Of a stretch of 41,050 nucleotides of DNA, positions 9,245 to 17,102 are shown in pieces (positions within the stretch are counted from its first letter, which is position 1; every line of letters starts with the position of its first letter). Origin of the DNA: Bermanella sp. (GTDB lineage Bacteria > Pseudomonadota > Gammaproteobacteria > Pseudomonadales > Oceanobacteraceae). A program made the position numbers and the translations under genes. Under the pieces are notes generated by a model. The model did not search any database. It was not told the origin of the DNA and worked only from the letters and a program-made list of their open reading frames with translations. Location of the stretch: assembly GCA_029938135.1 (NCBI GenBank), contig JAPYOO010000014.1, positions 1 to 41,050 on the forward strand. The letters run 5' to 3'.

Positions 9245-11068
9245 CTACTTTGTTCTTCTGCGACGTAAACAGAAAAACCCTACTAAACCAAACAAAAACA
9301 TGGAGATACTACCACCACTGCTGTCACTACCTTTGCTACCGGGGGTGGGGTCTGGAGTCGGCGTACTACCCGGTGTAGCTGAAACCTCCATTGTAACCGA
9401 TTCGTGATCGGCTGTGTCAACGGCGACAACACGATAGGTATAGGGTATATCCACCACCACATCCGTATCCGTGTAAGTAGTGGCAGTTAGGTTTGATGTT
9501 AACAATTCAAAAGGCGCATTGGGGTTGATCTGACGGTAAATACGGTACTCAGAAAATTCATTCACCCCCCCATGAGACCAAGTCAGCTGCACTTGTTCAG
9601 GGTCAGCACTGACGCTTAGGTTGGTCACCGCGTCTGGGCTTAGTAGCGCACTTACCACACGAGGGAGCTTTATTTGTGTGTATGATAATGCTGGCAGCGT
9701 GCCGGTATATTTATTTGCAGCTTGTGTATAGGTAATAGCCGTTGAAACATACTCTCCCCATTTGTCCTCGGTATCAACCATAGTGGTGACAACCGGAGCA
9801 CTGGCGTAATCCAAGCTGACACCAGCAACAGCGATATTAACGGCTTGGGCTTCGAGCGATTTATTTAACAAATACACAGTTACTTCATCAGCCGTTTTTG
9901 AAGTAAAACCGTAGACCTGCAGATGATCTGATGAAGACTCCACCATCATAGTGCCCTGTGCATTGGCTAACAGACCCATACCAAGATGAAAGGGATTCAT
10001 TCGATAGTTTTTTCCATGGTTTATTAAGGCGTCTTCTGCCCCTGTCGGGCGGACATTACTCCAGAACGCCGTGGTGAACCAGTTACCCAGCACAAACTCT
10101 TGCAGCATATCGGTCAGCAGTAAACCTTTGCTGTATTGATCAAAGCCTTCATAATTTTTGCCTTTTCCCATCCCATATTCATTGTTAGATATCAACAAAC
10201 CCGGTCGGCCGAGGGATTTTGCAGTAACGCGATAGCTATTGGCCGCATCACGCCATGCCCGTGCACTATTCTTCCTATCCAACAATGGCACTTCAACCAG
10301 CCATTCGTCAAAAGTTCCATTTGCTAAATCCGGATCTCCACCGTAGGGCCATTTGCCATGGGTTTCTAAACCGTCGGCTGAACCACCGTCATTAGCTAGA
10401 AACTCGGTAATTTGATTGACAGTTGCACTGTTGTTATTCCAAAAAATCAGAATATTTGGATCTGCCGATTTCATGGCCTCTGCATGCGCTTTAAATGTTT
10501 GAGCATATTCTGCCATTGAGCCATGTTGATATTCTTCTTCATTGCCAATATACCAAATTGCGCCACCATGGCCTCGACCCAAAACGTATTCAACCATGCG
10601 TACAGCGCGGGCGATACTGTCTTGCTGGCGGTTGAATTTATGACCCGACAAAGAATTTACACCGAACATGCCAGTGATACTGCTGGTATTAATAAAGGTG
10701 ATGTACTCGTCCAAACTCATCCATTGTGTAGCAGCTTCATTAAGTGCGGGGTCCCATGTTGGATCCCAGGGATCACCGGTATTGACACCCGTCGGATTTT
10801 CCCAATCCCAATATTTAACGACGGAGCCTCCGGGAAAACGGGAGGTACCTATGCCTACTTGATTAGCCCAAGCAGCGATAGAGCCGTCATAGACAGCGTC
10901 AACATCCGAATAATAGATATGATGCATACCAACCAGCTTGTCGCTGATCAGCCATTTTTCGTTATCAGCGTTCACCGATACCTGAACCGCTGCAAATAAA
11001 TTGCAACTGAACAAAGCTATAACCAAAGCCAAGGGCGATTTAAAATACTTTTCTTTCAATATTCTCAT
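9245..11068 (-). CDS. GH51-like clan GH-A hydrolase with FN3 domain and GlyGly-CTERM (copy 1)
   Basis: 607 residues. The signal peptide is followed by a TIM barrel with RFPGG (residues 78-82), IWYIGNE (acid/base E177) and ISNNEYG (nucleophile E297), a 120-residue spacing as in GH51. A beta-sandwich (VTVYLLNKSLEAQ) and one fibronectin type III domain (about 475-565) follow. The C-terminus is a Ser/Pro/Gly linker, SSGGS, a hydrophobic helix and RRRR, a GlyGly-CTERM sorting signal, so the enzyme should be cell-surface linked. The signal region LFSC could also be read as a weak lipobox. It is roughly 80-85% identical by eye to the neighbour at 11221. Family assignment beyond clan GH-A is uncertain; substrate unknown. 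Confidence 0.85.
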   Translation of the reverse strand: MRILKEKYFKSPLALVIALFSCNLFAAVQVSVNADNEKWLISDKLVGMHHIYYSDVDAVYDGSIAAWANQVGIGTSRFPGGSVVKYWDWENPTGVNTGDPWDPTWDPALNEAATQWMSLDEYITFINTSSITGMFGVNSLSGHKFNRQQDSIARAVRMVEYVLGRGHGGAIWYIGNEEEYQHGSMAEYAQTFKAHAEAMKSADPNILIFWNNNSATVNQITEFLANDGGSADGLETHGKWPYGGDPDLANGTFDEWLVEVPLLDRKNSARAWRDAANSYRVTAKSLGRPGLLISNNEYGMGKGKNYEGFDQYSKGLLLTDMLQEFVLGNWFTTAFWSNVRPTGAEDALINHGKNYRMNPFHLGMGLLANAQGTMMVESSSDHLQVYGFTSKTADEVTVYLLNKSLEAQAVNIAVAGVSLDYASAPVVTTMVDTEDKWGEYVSTAITYTQAANKYTGTLPALSYTQIKLPRVVSALLSPDAVTNLSVSADPEQVQLTWSHGGVNEFSEYRIYRQINPNAPFELLTSNLTATTYTDTDVVVDIPYTYRVVAVDTADHESVTMEVSATPGSTPTPDPTPGSKGSDSSGGSISMFLFGLVGFFCLRRRRTK

Positions 11069-11131
11069 GAAATTAGCCCTATTAATTCGTTAGCGATTTT
11101 GCGATTTTTGGCTGAGCTAAACATAAACTCT

Positions 11132-11216
11132 GATCTTGGTAACAATTACATAACAGCGAAGTGTCAAAAATATCTAAAACCTTCAAAATTTCACAATCAT
11201 ACATTTTATATAAGTC
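11132..11216 (-). promoter_or_regulatory. Duplicated promoter region of GH51-like copy 1, degenerate operator
   Basis: This stretch matches the promoter of copy 2 (13081-13180) and of the GH29 gene (26178-26274). All share the element GTAATTGTTAC (GTAATGGTTAT before GH29) on the minus strand. The operator repeats are degenerate here (rc of 11208-11213, 11198-11203 and 11188-11193 at 10-bp steps). The distal part, with ACATTTTATATAAGTCG, runs directly into the stop codon of copy 2 at 11221. Confidence 0.5.
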
Positions 11217-11220
11217 GAAA

Positions 11221-12966
11221 TTACAGCCTCTCAAGCAGTGTAGTGAGCTTGCTACTAATTGGTGTAGCTGAAACTTCCATAGCGACCGACTCGTGATCGG
11301 CGGGGTTAACGACAACAACACGATAGGTATAAGGAATATCAACCACCACATCCATATCAGTGTAAGTTGTGGCAGTTAGATTCGATGTTAACAATTCAAA
11401 AGGTGCATTGGGGTTGATCTGACGGTAAATACGGTACTCAGAAAATTTATTCAACCCGGCATGAGACCAATTCAGCTGCACTTGTTCAGGGTCAGCACTC
11501 ACGCTTAAATTGGTCACCGATTTTGGCGTAGGTAGCGCACTTGCCGCACGAGGAAACTTTATTTGCGAGTATGATAATGCCGGCAAGGTGCCTGTAAATT
11601 TATTTGATGCCTTAGCATAGGTAATAGCCGTTGTTACATATTTTCCCCATTTATCCTTAGTGCCAACCATAGTGGTGGCAACCGGAGCATTGACGATATC
11701 CAAATCGACACCCGCAACGGCAATATTAACAGGCTGGGCAACTTGTGATTTATTCAATAAATACACAGTAACTTCATCAGCCGTTTTTGCTGTAAAACCG
11801 TAGACCTGCAGATGATCTGATGAAGACTCCACCATCATAGTGCCCTGTGCATTAGCTAACAATCCCATACCAAGATGAAAGGGATTCATTCGATAATTTT
11901 GTTTGTGGTTTATTAGGGCGTCTTCCGGCGAACTGCCGCGGATATTGCTCCAGAACGCCGTGGTGAACCAGTTACCCAACACAAACTCTTGCAGCATATC
12001 GGTCAGCAGTAAACCTTTGCTATATTGATCAAAGCCTTCATAATTTTTGCGTTTACCCATACCGTATTCATTGTTAGCTATCAATAAACCCGGTCGGCCC
12101 AGGGATTTGGCAATATCGCGATAACTATTAGCAGCATCACGCCATGCACGCGCATTATTTTTCCGATCCAATAGTGGCACTTCAACAGACCACTCATCGA
12201 AAGTACCAGGGGGTAAACCCGGCTTACCGCCATAGGGCCATTTCCCATGTGTTTCTAGACCGTCAGCTGAACCACCGTCATTGGCAAGAAACTCGGTAAT
12301 GTGCTTAATACTTGCTTTGTTGTTATTCCAAAAAATAAGAATATTTGGATCTGCCGCTTTCATGGCTTGTGCATGAGCTTTGAATGTTTGTGCATATTCA
12401 GCTACTGAGCCATGCTGAAATTCTTCTTCATTGCCAATATACCAAATTGCGCCCCCTTGCCCTTTCGCCAACACGTATTTAACCATACGTACTGCGCGGT
12501 CAATGCTGTCTTTCTGACGGTTAAATTTATGACCCGATAAGGAGTTAACACCAAACATGCCACTGATACCACTCTTGTTAACAAACGAAATGTACTCGTC
12601 CAACCCCATCCATTGTGAAGCTGGTTCATTCTTGGCCTGATTCCAATCAGGATCCCAGGCATCACCGGCCAGAATCCCCGTAGGATTTTCCCAGTTCCAG
12701 TATTTTACGACAGAGCCGCCGGGATAACGCGCTGTGCCGATGCCTACTTGACTGGCCCAAGCGGCGATAGAGCCGTTATAGACAGAATCTACGTCCTCAG
12801 TATAGAGATGATGCATACCAACCAGCCTGTCGCTGATCACCCATTTTTCGTTATCAGCCGTTACCGAAACCTCAACTGCTGCAGATAAATTGCAGCTCAA
12901 CAAGCCTAAACTCAACGCTGTGACCAAAGCTAAAGGTTTTTTAAAATACTTGTCTTTCAATATCAC
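11221..12966 (-). CDS. GH51-like clan GH-A hydrolase with FN3 domain, anchor lost (copy 2)
   Basis: 581 residues, a tandem paralog of the gene at 9245. The barrel has RYPGG, WYIGNE (E180) and ANNEYG (E300), and one FN3 domain follows. After the FN3 sequence VSATP the protein ends in the unrelated tail ISSKLTTLLERL instead of the Pro/Gly linker and GlyGly-CTERM of copy 1. It would therefore be released or periplasmic, or, if LLSC in the signal peptide acts as a lipobox, a lipoprotein. It is the first gene of the long minus operon and is divergent from the two-component system. The catalytic residues are intact, so it should be active. Confidence 0.85.
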   Translation of the reverse strand: MILKDKYFKKPLALVTALSLGLLSCNLSAAVEVSVTADNEKWVISDRLVGMHHLYTEDVDSVYNGSIAAWASQVGIGTARYPGGSVVKYWNWENPTGILAGDAWDPDWNQAKNEPASQWMGLDEYISFVNKSGISGMFGVNSLSGHKFNRQKDSIDRAVRMVKYVLAKGQGGAIWYIGNEEEFQHGSVAEYAQTFKAHAQAMKAADPNILIFWNNNKASIKHITEFLANDGGSADGLETHGKWPYGGKPGLPPGTFDEWSVEVPLLDRKNNARAWRDAANSYRDIAKSLGRPGLLIANNEYGMGKRKNYEGFDQYSKGLLLTDMLQEFVLGNWFTTAFWSNIRGSSPEDALINHKQNYRMNPFHLGMGLLANAQGTMMVESSSDHLQVYGFTAKTADEVTVYLLNKSQVAQPVNIAVAGVDLDIVNAPVATTMVGTKDKWGKYVTTAITYAKASNKFTGTLPALSYSQIKFPRAASALPTPKSVTNLSVSADPEQVQLNWSHAGLNKFSEYRIYRQINPNAPFELLTSNLTATTYTDMDVVVDIPYTYRVVVVNPADHESVAMEVSATPISSKLTTLLERL

Positions 12967-13080
12967 TATGAAACTTACCTTATTAATTCGTTAGCTGGGT
13001 TTTGTCTTGCTCAATAAGATGATGAGTGACCCAGCTTAATTCGTATTTGCGACTTTATAGTCAATCTAAACAGAAGCTCT

Positions 13081-13218
13081 GATACTGGTAACAATTACAT
13101 CACAACTATGTATTGCAAATACCTCAGGCATTCAAAATATTGTCTCGATTTGTCGCAAGATGTATCAAAGTTAATGCAATATGAGATATTTTCACGCAAA
13201 CTGTCGGTTATAGTATTT
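13081..13218. promoter_or_regulatory. Divergent promoter with triple 10-bp operator
   Basis: The 280-bp gap between copy 2 (minus) and the response regulator (plus) carries TGTCTC (13141-13146), TGTCGC (13151-13156) and TGTATC (13161-13166), spaced exactly 10 bp, then TTAATGC (13171). Toward the minus gene lies the conserved block 13081-13140 shared with the GH29 promoter. Toward the plus gene, GAGATATTTTCA and then GGTTATAGTATTT resemble the sequence before a TATAAT box at 40503. Direct repeats with helical phasing are typical for OmpR-family regulators, and the regulator is encoded next door, so autoregulation is likely. Confidence 0.7.
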
Positions 13219-13246
13219 AGCAGTATCAATAAAAGATAAGTAGAGC

Positions 13247-13963
13247 ATGATGAAACATATTCTTATAGTGGACGATCAGGCAGAAATTCGTGACTCCTTA
13301 GAAACCTATTTGAAGCAACATGCCTTCCAAGTTACCCAAGCCGATGGTGGTGAGCAAATGCGCTCAATATTAGCAGCCGAGCAAATAGACTTAGTGCTAC
13401 TAGACGTGATGATGCCAGATGAAGATGGTTTGACGCTATGCAAGTATTTGCAAGAAAATAAAGGCCCTTCGGTGATTATGTTAACGGCAATGGACGACGC
13501 TACCGACTGTGTGGTTGGCCTAGAGATGGGCGCCGATGATTATGTTACTAAGCCTTTTATTCCCCGGGTATTATTGGCTCGTATTAAAGCGGTATTACGC
13601 AGGCAACAACCGGAGACAAAAACGACAGAAATACAGAAAGAAAGCGATACCGCATATCACTTTGATATTTGGCGACTGGATAAACAGCAGCGACAGTTAA
13701 TTCGTAATGACGACCTGATCGTTCCCCTAAGTAGCTCAGACTTTTATCTACTCGAAGTCTTTCTAGCACATCCGCAACAAGTATTAAGTCGAGATCAAAT
13801 TCTCAATTTAACTAAGGGCCGAGATGCCTTCCCATTTGATCGCAGCATTGACAATCAAATTAGTCGATTACGAAAGAAAATCGAAGTTGATCCACAAAAC
13901 CCTAGCTTGATAAAAACCGTATGGGGTGATGGTTACATGTTTACCGGAAAAAATAACAAGTGA
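13247..13963 (+). CDS. OmpR/PhoB-family response regulator
   Basis: 238 residues. The receiver domain has the acidic pair D9-D10, phosphoacceptor D53 (LLDVMMPDEDG), T80 and K102 (YVTKPF), all canonical. The C-terminal half is a winged-helix DNA-binding domain (FYLLEVFLAHPQQVLSRDQIL, DRSIDNQISRLRKKIE, IKTVWGDGYMF). The start may be either of two adjacent ATG codons (13247 or 13250). It overlaps the kinase gene by 4 bp. It likely binds the TGTNNC direct repeats found before several operons of this window and activates them when the kinase senses a glycan product or sulfate-rich breakdown product; that link is inference. Confidence 0.95.
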   Translation: MMKHILIVDDQAEIRDSLETYLKQHAFQVTQADGGEQMRSILAAEQIDLVLLDVMMPDEDGLTLCKYLQENKGPSVIMLTAMDDATDCVVGLEMGADDYVTKPFIPRVLLARIKAVLRRQQPETKTTEIQKESDTAYHFDIWRLDKQQRQLIRNDDLIVPLSSSDFYLLEVFLAHPQQVLSRDQILNLTKGRDAFPFDRSIDNQISRLRKKIEVDPQNPSLIKTVWGDGYMFTGKNNK

Positions 13964-15366
13964 ATAAACTCAATCTCTGGCCTAAAAAACTAACGCACCA
14001 ACTTATGGTATTATTTTTGTCGGCCTTGCTATTATCTCAAGGCACTAGCCTGTGGTTACTCTTTGACCGTAATCTAAGTTCTATAGAAACCCAGAGCCAA
14101 AAAAAAATAACGCATGATGTGCTTAATCTGGCAAAATTATTGAATGCTAGCCAGCCACAATTACACGGAAAAATCATATCCACTTGGAAAATTCCTGGGG
14201 TGATTTTAAAGCTAACAACCCAGACTGATATTGGCCCAGCGAGTACTCAACGAGAAAAATTCCTTAGTAAAAAAATTGACACTTGGTTAAAGGATGAGTC
14301 AGGCAAGACACCTCGACTAAAAATTGAACTCTCTGAACTATCCTCAAGTGAAAAACAAAAAATAGCCTGGCTGACTAAACTTGTTAAAGATAATACCGGC
14401 AACGAGTTTAAACGCCTTAACTTCTCACCTGTTAATCAACTGAATGTCGCCATTCCATTGCAAGACGGCCGTTGGCTCGAAGCAAGGGCGCAACCGCCAG
14501 CAATGTCCTCGCTTATTAATTCCCAAAACACGCTGATATATATTCTGACCGTCACCCTATTGATCTCAGCAATACTGTTTTGGAGCCTACGTAAAATAAC
14601 CAAGCCGCTAGCACAGCTCACCCTAGCAGCCACTCGTTTAGGTCGTGGACAAAAAGTGGCGACAATAGAGCAGCAAGGTCCGGATGATATACAAAACACC
14701 ATCGCAGCTTTTAACTTGATGAATGAACGATTACAACGTTTTGTTTCTGAGCGCACCCATATGTTGGCAGCCCTTTCTCATGATCTTAGAACACCTTTAA
14801 CCAGCATGCGTTTACGTGCTGAAGTACTGCCTGATAGTATTGAACGAGACAAGTTGTTAGAAAGTCTGGATGAAATGGCGCAGATGTCTGAAGCAACATT
14901 GTCATTTATCAGTACCGGAAATGATCAAGAAAGCACGGTTAAAATTGATATCTCCGCCTTGCTTTGCAGCGTTTGTGAAGATCTTATCGAGATGGGTGAG
15001 CCAGTACAGTTTGAATACCAACAAGCGGTTATTCTGTCTTGTCGAGCTATAAGTTTAAAGCGTTCATTTACAAATTTAATCGGCAATGCCATCAAATACG
15101 GAAAATGTGCACAAATCACCATTGAGCAACAGGACAATACCGCGATTATCACTATTCAAGATAAAGGCCCTGGTATTCCAAAAAAATATCAAAGCAAAGT
15201 TTTTGAGCCTTTTTTTCGCATTGAATCGTCACGAAGTCGTGACACTGGCGGCATTGGCTTAGGCCTATCGATAGTGCAACAAAATATCAACAATCATGGC
15301 GGTAAAATAGCGCTGAATAATAATGATATAGGCTTACAAGTAATAATTAGCTTACCTTGCAAATAA
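13960..15366 (+). CDS. Membrane sensor histidine kinase (EnvZ-like)
   Basis: 468 residues from a GTG start that overlaps the regulator stop (GTGA). Two transmembrane helices (about 16-35 and 191-210) flank a periplasmic domain of roughly 155 residues. A HAMP linker follows, then HisKA with ALSHDLRTPL (H274), the N box NLIGNAIKYG, G1 DKGPGIP, the F box FEPFFR and G2 GGIGLGLS. All phosphotransfer and ATP-binding motifs are present. The periplasmic domain is not a recognisable hybrid two-component or Reg_prop sensor, so the ligand is unknown. Confidence 0.95.
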   Translation: MNKLNLWPKKLTHQLMVLFLSALLLSQGTSLWLLFDRNLSSIETQSQKKITHDVLNLAKLLNASQPQLHGKIISTWKIPGVILKLTTQTDIGPASTQREKFLSKKIDTWLKDESGKTPRLKIELSELSSSEKQKIAWLTKLVKDNTGNEFKRLNFSPVNQLNVAIPLQDGRWLEARAQPPAMSSLINSQNTLIYILTVTLLISAILFWSLRKITKPLAQLTLAATRLGRGQKVATIEQQGPDDIQNTIAAFNLMNERLQRFVSERTHMLAALSHDLRTPLTSMRLRAEVLPDSIERDKLLESLDEMAQMSEATLSFISTGNDQESTVKIDISALLCSVCEDLIEMGEPVQFEYQQAVILSCRAISLKRSFTNLIGNAIKYGKCAQITIEQQDNTAIITIQDKGPGIPKKYQSKVFEPFFRIESSRSRDTGGIGLGLSIVQQNINNHGGKIALNNNDIGLQVIISLPCK

Positions 15367-15452
15367 CCTCCCTTAATTTGCAGGCTAAGTAATAGAAGGT
15401 TCAAAGTTTCAGCAATATACAAACTTTATAACTTCATCACCGGAGATTAAAT

Positions 15453-16949
15453 TTGTTTCAACCATATAAAAAACTTACATTTATCTTTGCTTTGATGCTT
15501 GTATCAAGCCTTACTTTCAGCTCAGCAATAAATGCCAGTAGTCCCGTAGCCGTGACGGTCAAAAAACAGCCTAACATTGTCTTTCTTCTGATTGATGATT
15601 GGGGCTGGCAGGATGTCGGTTTTATGGGCAGCAGCTATTACGATACCCCAAACATGGATGCCTTAGCAAAACAAAGTATTCGTTTTAATCATGGCTATTC
15701 TGCCGCGCCTAATTGTGCGCCAACACGCGCAGCGTTGATGTCTGGTCAGTATGCCCCTCGAACAGGTATTTATACTGTCGGAGACCCCGCCCGTGGCAAA
15801 GCCGAGCAGCGAAAGTTGATCCCCACAGAAAATACTACAGTGCTGAGTAATAGCGTTATCACTATGGCTGAAAGCATCAAAGCCGCTGGCTACAATACCG
15901 CATTTATGGGCAAATGGCATTTGGGTGCAGGCGCAATAGGGGGGCCTCTGGTGCAAGGTTTTGATGTAAATATTGGTGGTAATAAGTCTGGAGCACCTCA
16001 AGGAGGATATTTTGCCCCTTATAAAAATGCTGATATGACGCAGGGACCTGACGGGGAGTACTTAACTGACCGTCTTACACGGGAAGCGATAAGTTATATT
16101 GAACAGCAATCTAATGATAAACCTTTCTTCCTCTATCTTTCCCATTATGCGGTTCATACCCCCATTCAAGCCCCGGAAGATACCCGTGCTAAATATGAAA
16201 AACGCCAAGGGGATGAATTTCACAATAATCCCAAATATGGCGCAATGGTTGACCATGTCGATCAAGGGGTAGGTAAAATACTGGCGACATTAAAAAGCAA
16301 AGGCTTCGATGACAATACCCTAATAGTGCTTACCGCCGACAATGGTGGTTTTGGCCCTGTTACCCAAGCACCGGATCTACGCGGCTTCAAAGGCTCTCCC
16401 TATGAAGGTGGTAACCGCGTGCCCTTGCTCATTCGTATGCCTGGGTACAAGAGCGCAGGTCGCATCACCAATGTAGCTGTAAATTCCATAGACTTTTACC
16501 CTACCTTAGTGGAAATGGCTGTCGCTAAGATGCCGGTGGGCCAAATTGCCGATGGTGAAAGTCTGGTTCCTATCCTAAATGGTGGTAATGCCTTGGTACG
16601 TGACGCCCTCTTCTATCACTTTCCTGCTTATCTGCAACCTTATGGTAGGGTTGCTAAAGGCGTCTGGCGTGCCCGACCTTTTGGCACTATTCGCATGGGA
16701 GATTATAAGCTGATCGAATTTTTTGAATATGGTCAACTTGAACTCTACAACCTTGCCGAGGATAACAAAGAAAGTAAAAACCTAGCCCTTGAAAAACCAC
16801 AGGTAACGGCAAAGTTATTGAAAAGAATGCAGGCATGGCGCACTGAAACAAATGCACCAATTCCGACTAAGATAAATCCTGAATACAATAAGAAATTTGC
16901 GCCTACATCTTTTATAACATGGCAGGATGTTGAGGCGCTAATTAAGTAA
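15453..16949 (+). CDS. Secreted S1-type sulfatase (TTG start)
   Basis: 498 residues starting at TTG 15453, with GGAG at 15442-15445 seven bases ahead and no ATG before the signal peptide ends. Formylglycine motif CAPTR (C88), metal pair IDD, GKWHLG, HYAVHTP and ADNGG are all canonical. It resembles the N-terminal part of the PDZ sulfatase at 7154 (same PNCAPxR..SGQY..RTG segment). It lies 86 bp after the kinase gene, so it is probably co-transcribed with the two-component system. Sulfate ester specificity is not readable. Confidence 0.9.
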   Translation: MFQPYKKLTFIFALMLVSSLTFSSAINASSPVAVTVKKQPNIVFLLIDDWGWQDVGFMGSSYYDTPNMDALAKQSIRFNHGYSAAPNCAPTRAALMSGQYAPRTGIYTVGDPARGKAEQRKLIPTENTTVLSNSVITMAESIKAAGYNTAFMGKWHLGAGAIGGPLVQGFDVNIGGNKSGAPQGGYFAPYKNADMTQGPDGEYLTDRLTREAISYIEQQSNDKPFFLYLSHYAVHTPIQAPEDTRAKYEKRQGDEFHNNPKYGAMVDHVDQGVGKILATLKSKGFDDNTLIVLTADNGGFGPVTQAPDLRGFKGSPYEGGNRVPLLIRMPGYKSAGRITNVAVNSIDFYPTLVEMAVAKMPVGQIADGESLVPILNGGNALVRDALFYHFPAYLQPYGRVAKGVWRARPFGTIRMGDYKLIEFFEYGQLELYNLAEDNKESKNLALEKPQVTAKLLKRMQAWRTETNAPIPTKINPEYNKKFAPTSFITWQDVEALIK

Positions 16950-17004
16950 CTTTAGGCTAGGAGTCTTGAGTCGTGAAGAAGATCAGCGACTTGCCCTCCT
17001 AATT

Positions 17005-17097
17005 TCAACTAAGCTTAATCCAGAATATAATAAGAAATTTTCGGCCACCTCTTTGTCTTTTGTAACATGGCAAGATGTTAAGGCGCTAATAAAATAA
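17005..17097 (+). pseudogene. 3' relic of a duplicated sulfatase gene
   Basis: Frame 3-end translation gives STKLNPEYNKKF, then SLSFVTWQDVKALIK and a TAA at 17095, closely matching the C-terminus of the sulfatase just upstream (TKINPEYNKKF ... FITWQDVEALIK). Only about 30 codons remain, and the sequence before them has no similarity to the gene. It is the remnant of a tandem duplicate lost by deletion. The next gene starts 5 bp after its stop. Confidence 0.85.
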
Positions 17098-17102
17098 TAC
17101 CA

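Noticed and set aside
10523-10999. 158-residue plus-strand ORF
   Set aside because: It is antisense to the conserved catalytic barrel of the GH51-like gene and shows no protein features of its own.
9245-12966. GH86 agarase/porphyranase
   Set aside because: The RxPGG and WYIGNE motifs and the 120-residue spacing between the glutamates fit GH51 better, and I do not see GH86-specific features.
13081-13110. LacI-type operator at GTAATTGTTAC
   Set aside because: The dyad is only four bases per arm and lacks the central CG typical of LacI sites; it is kept only as a conserved promoter element.
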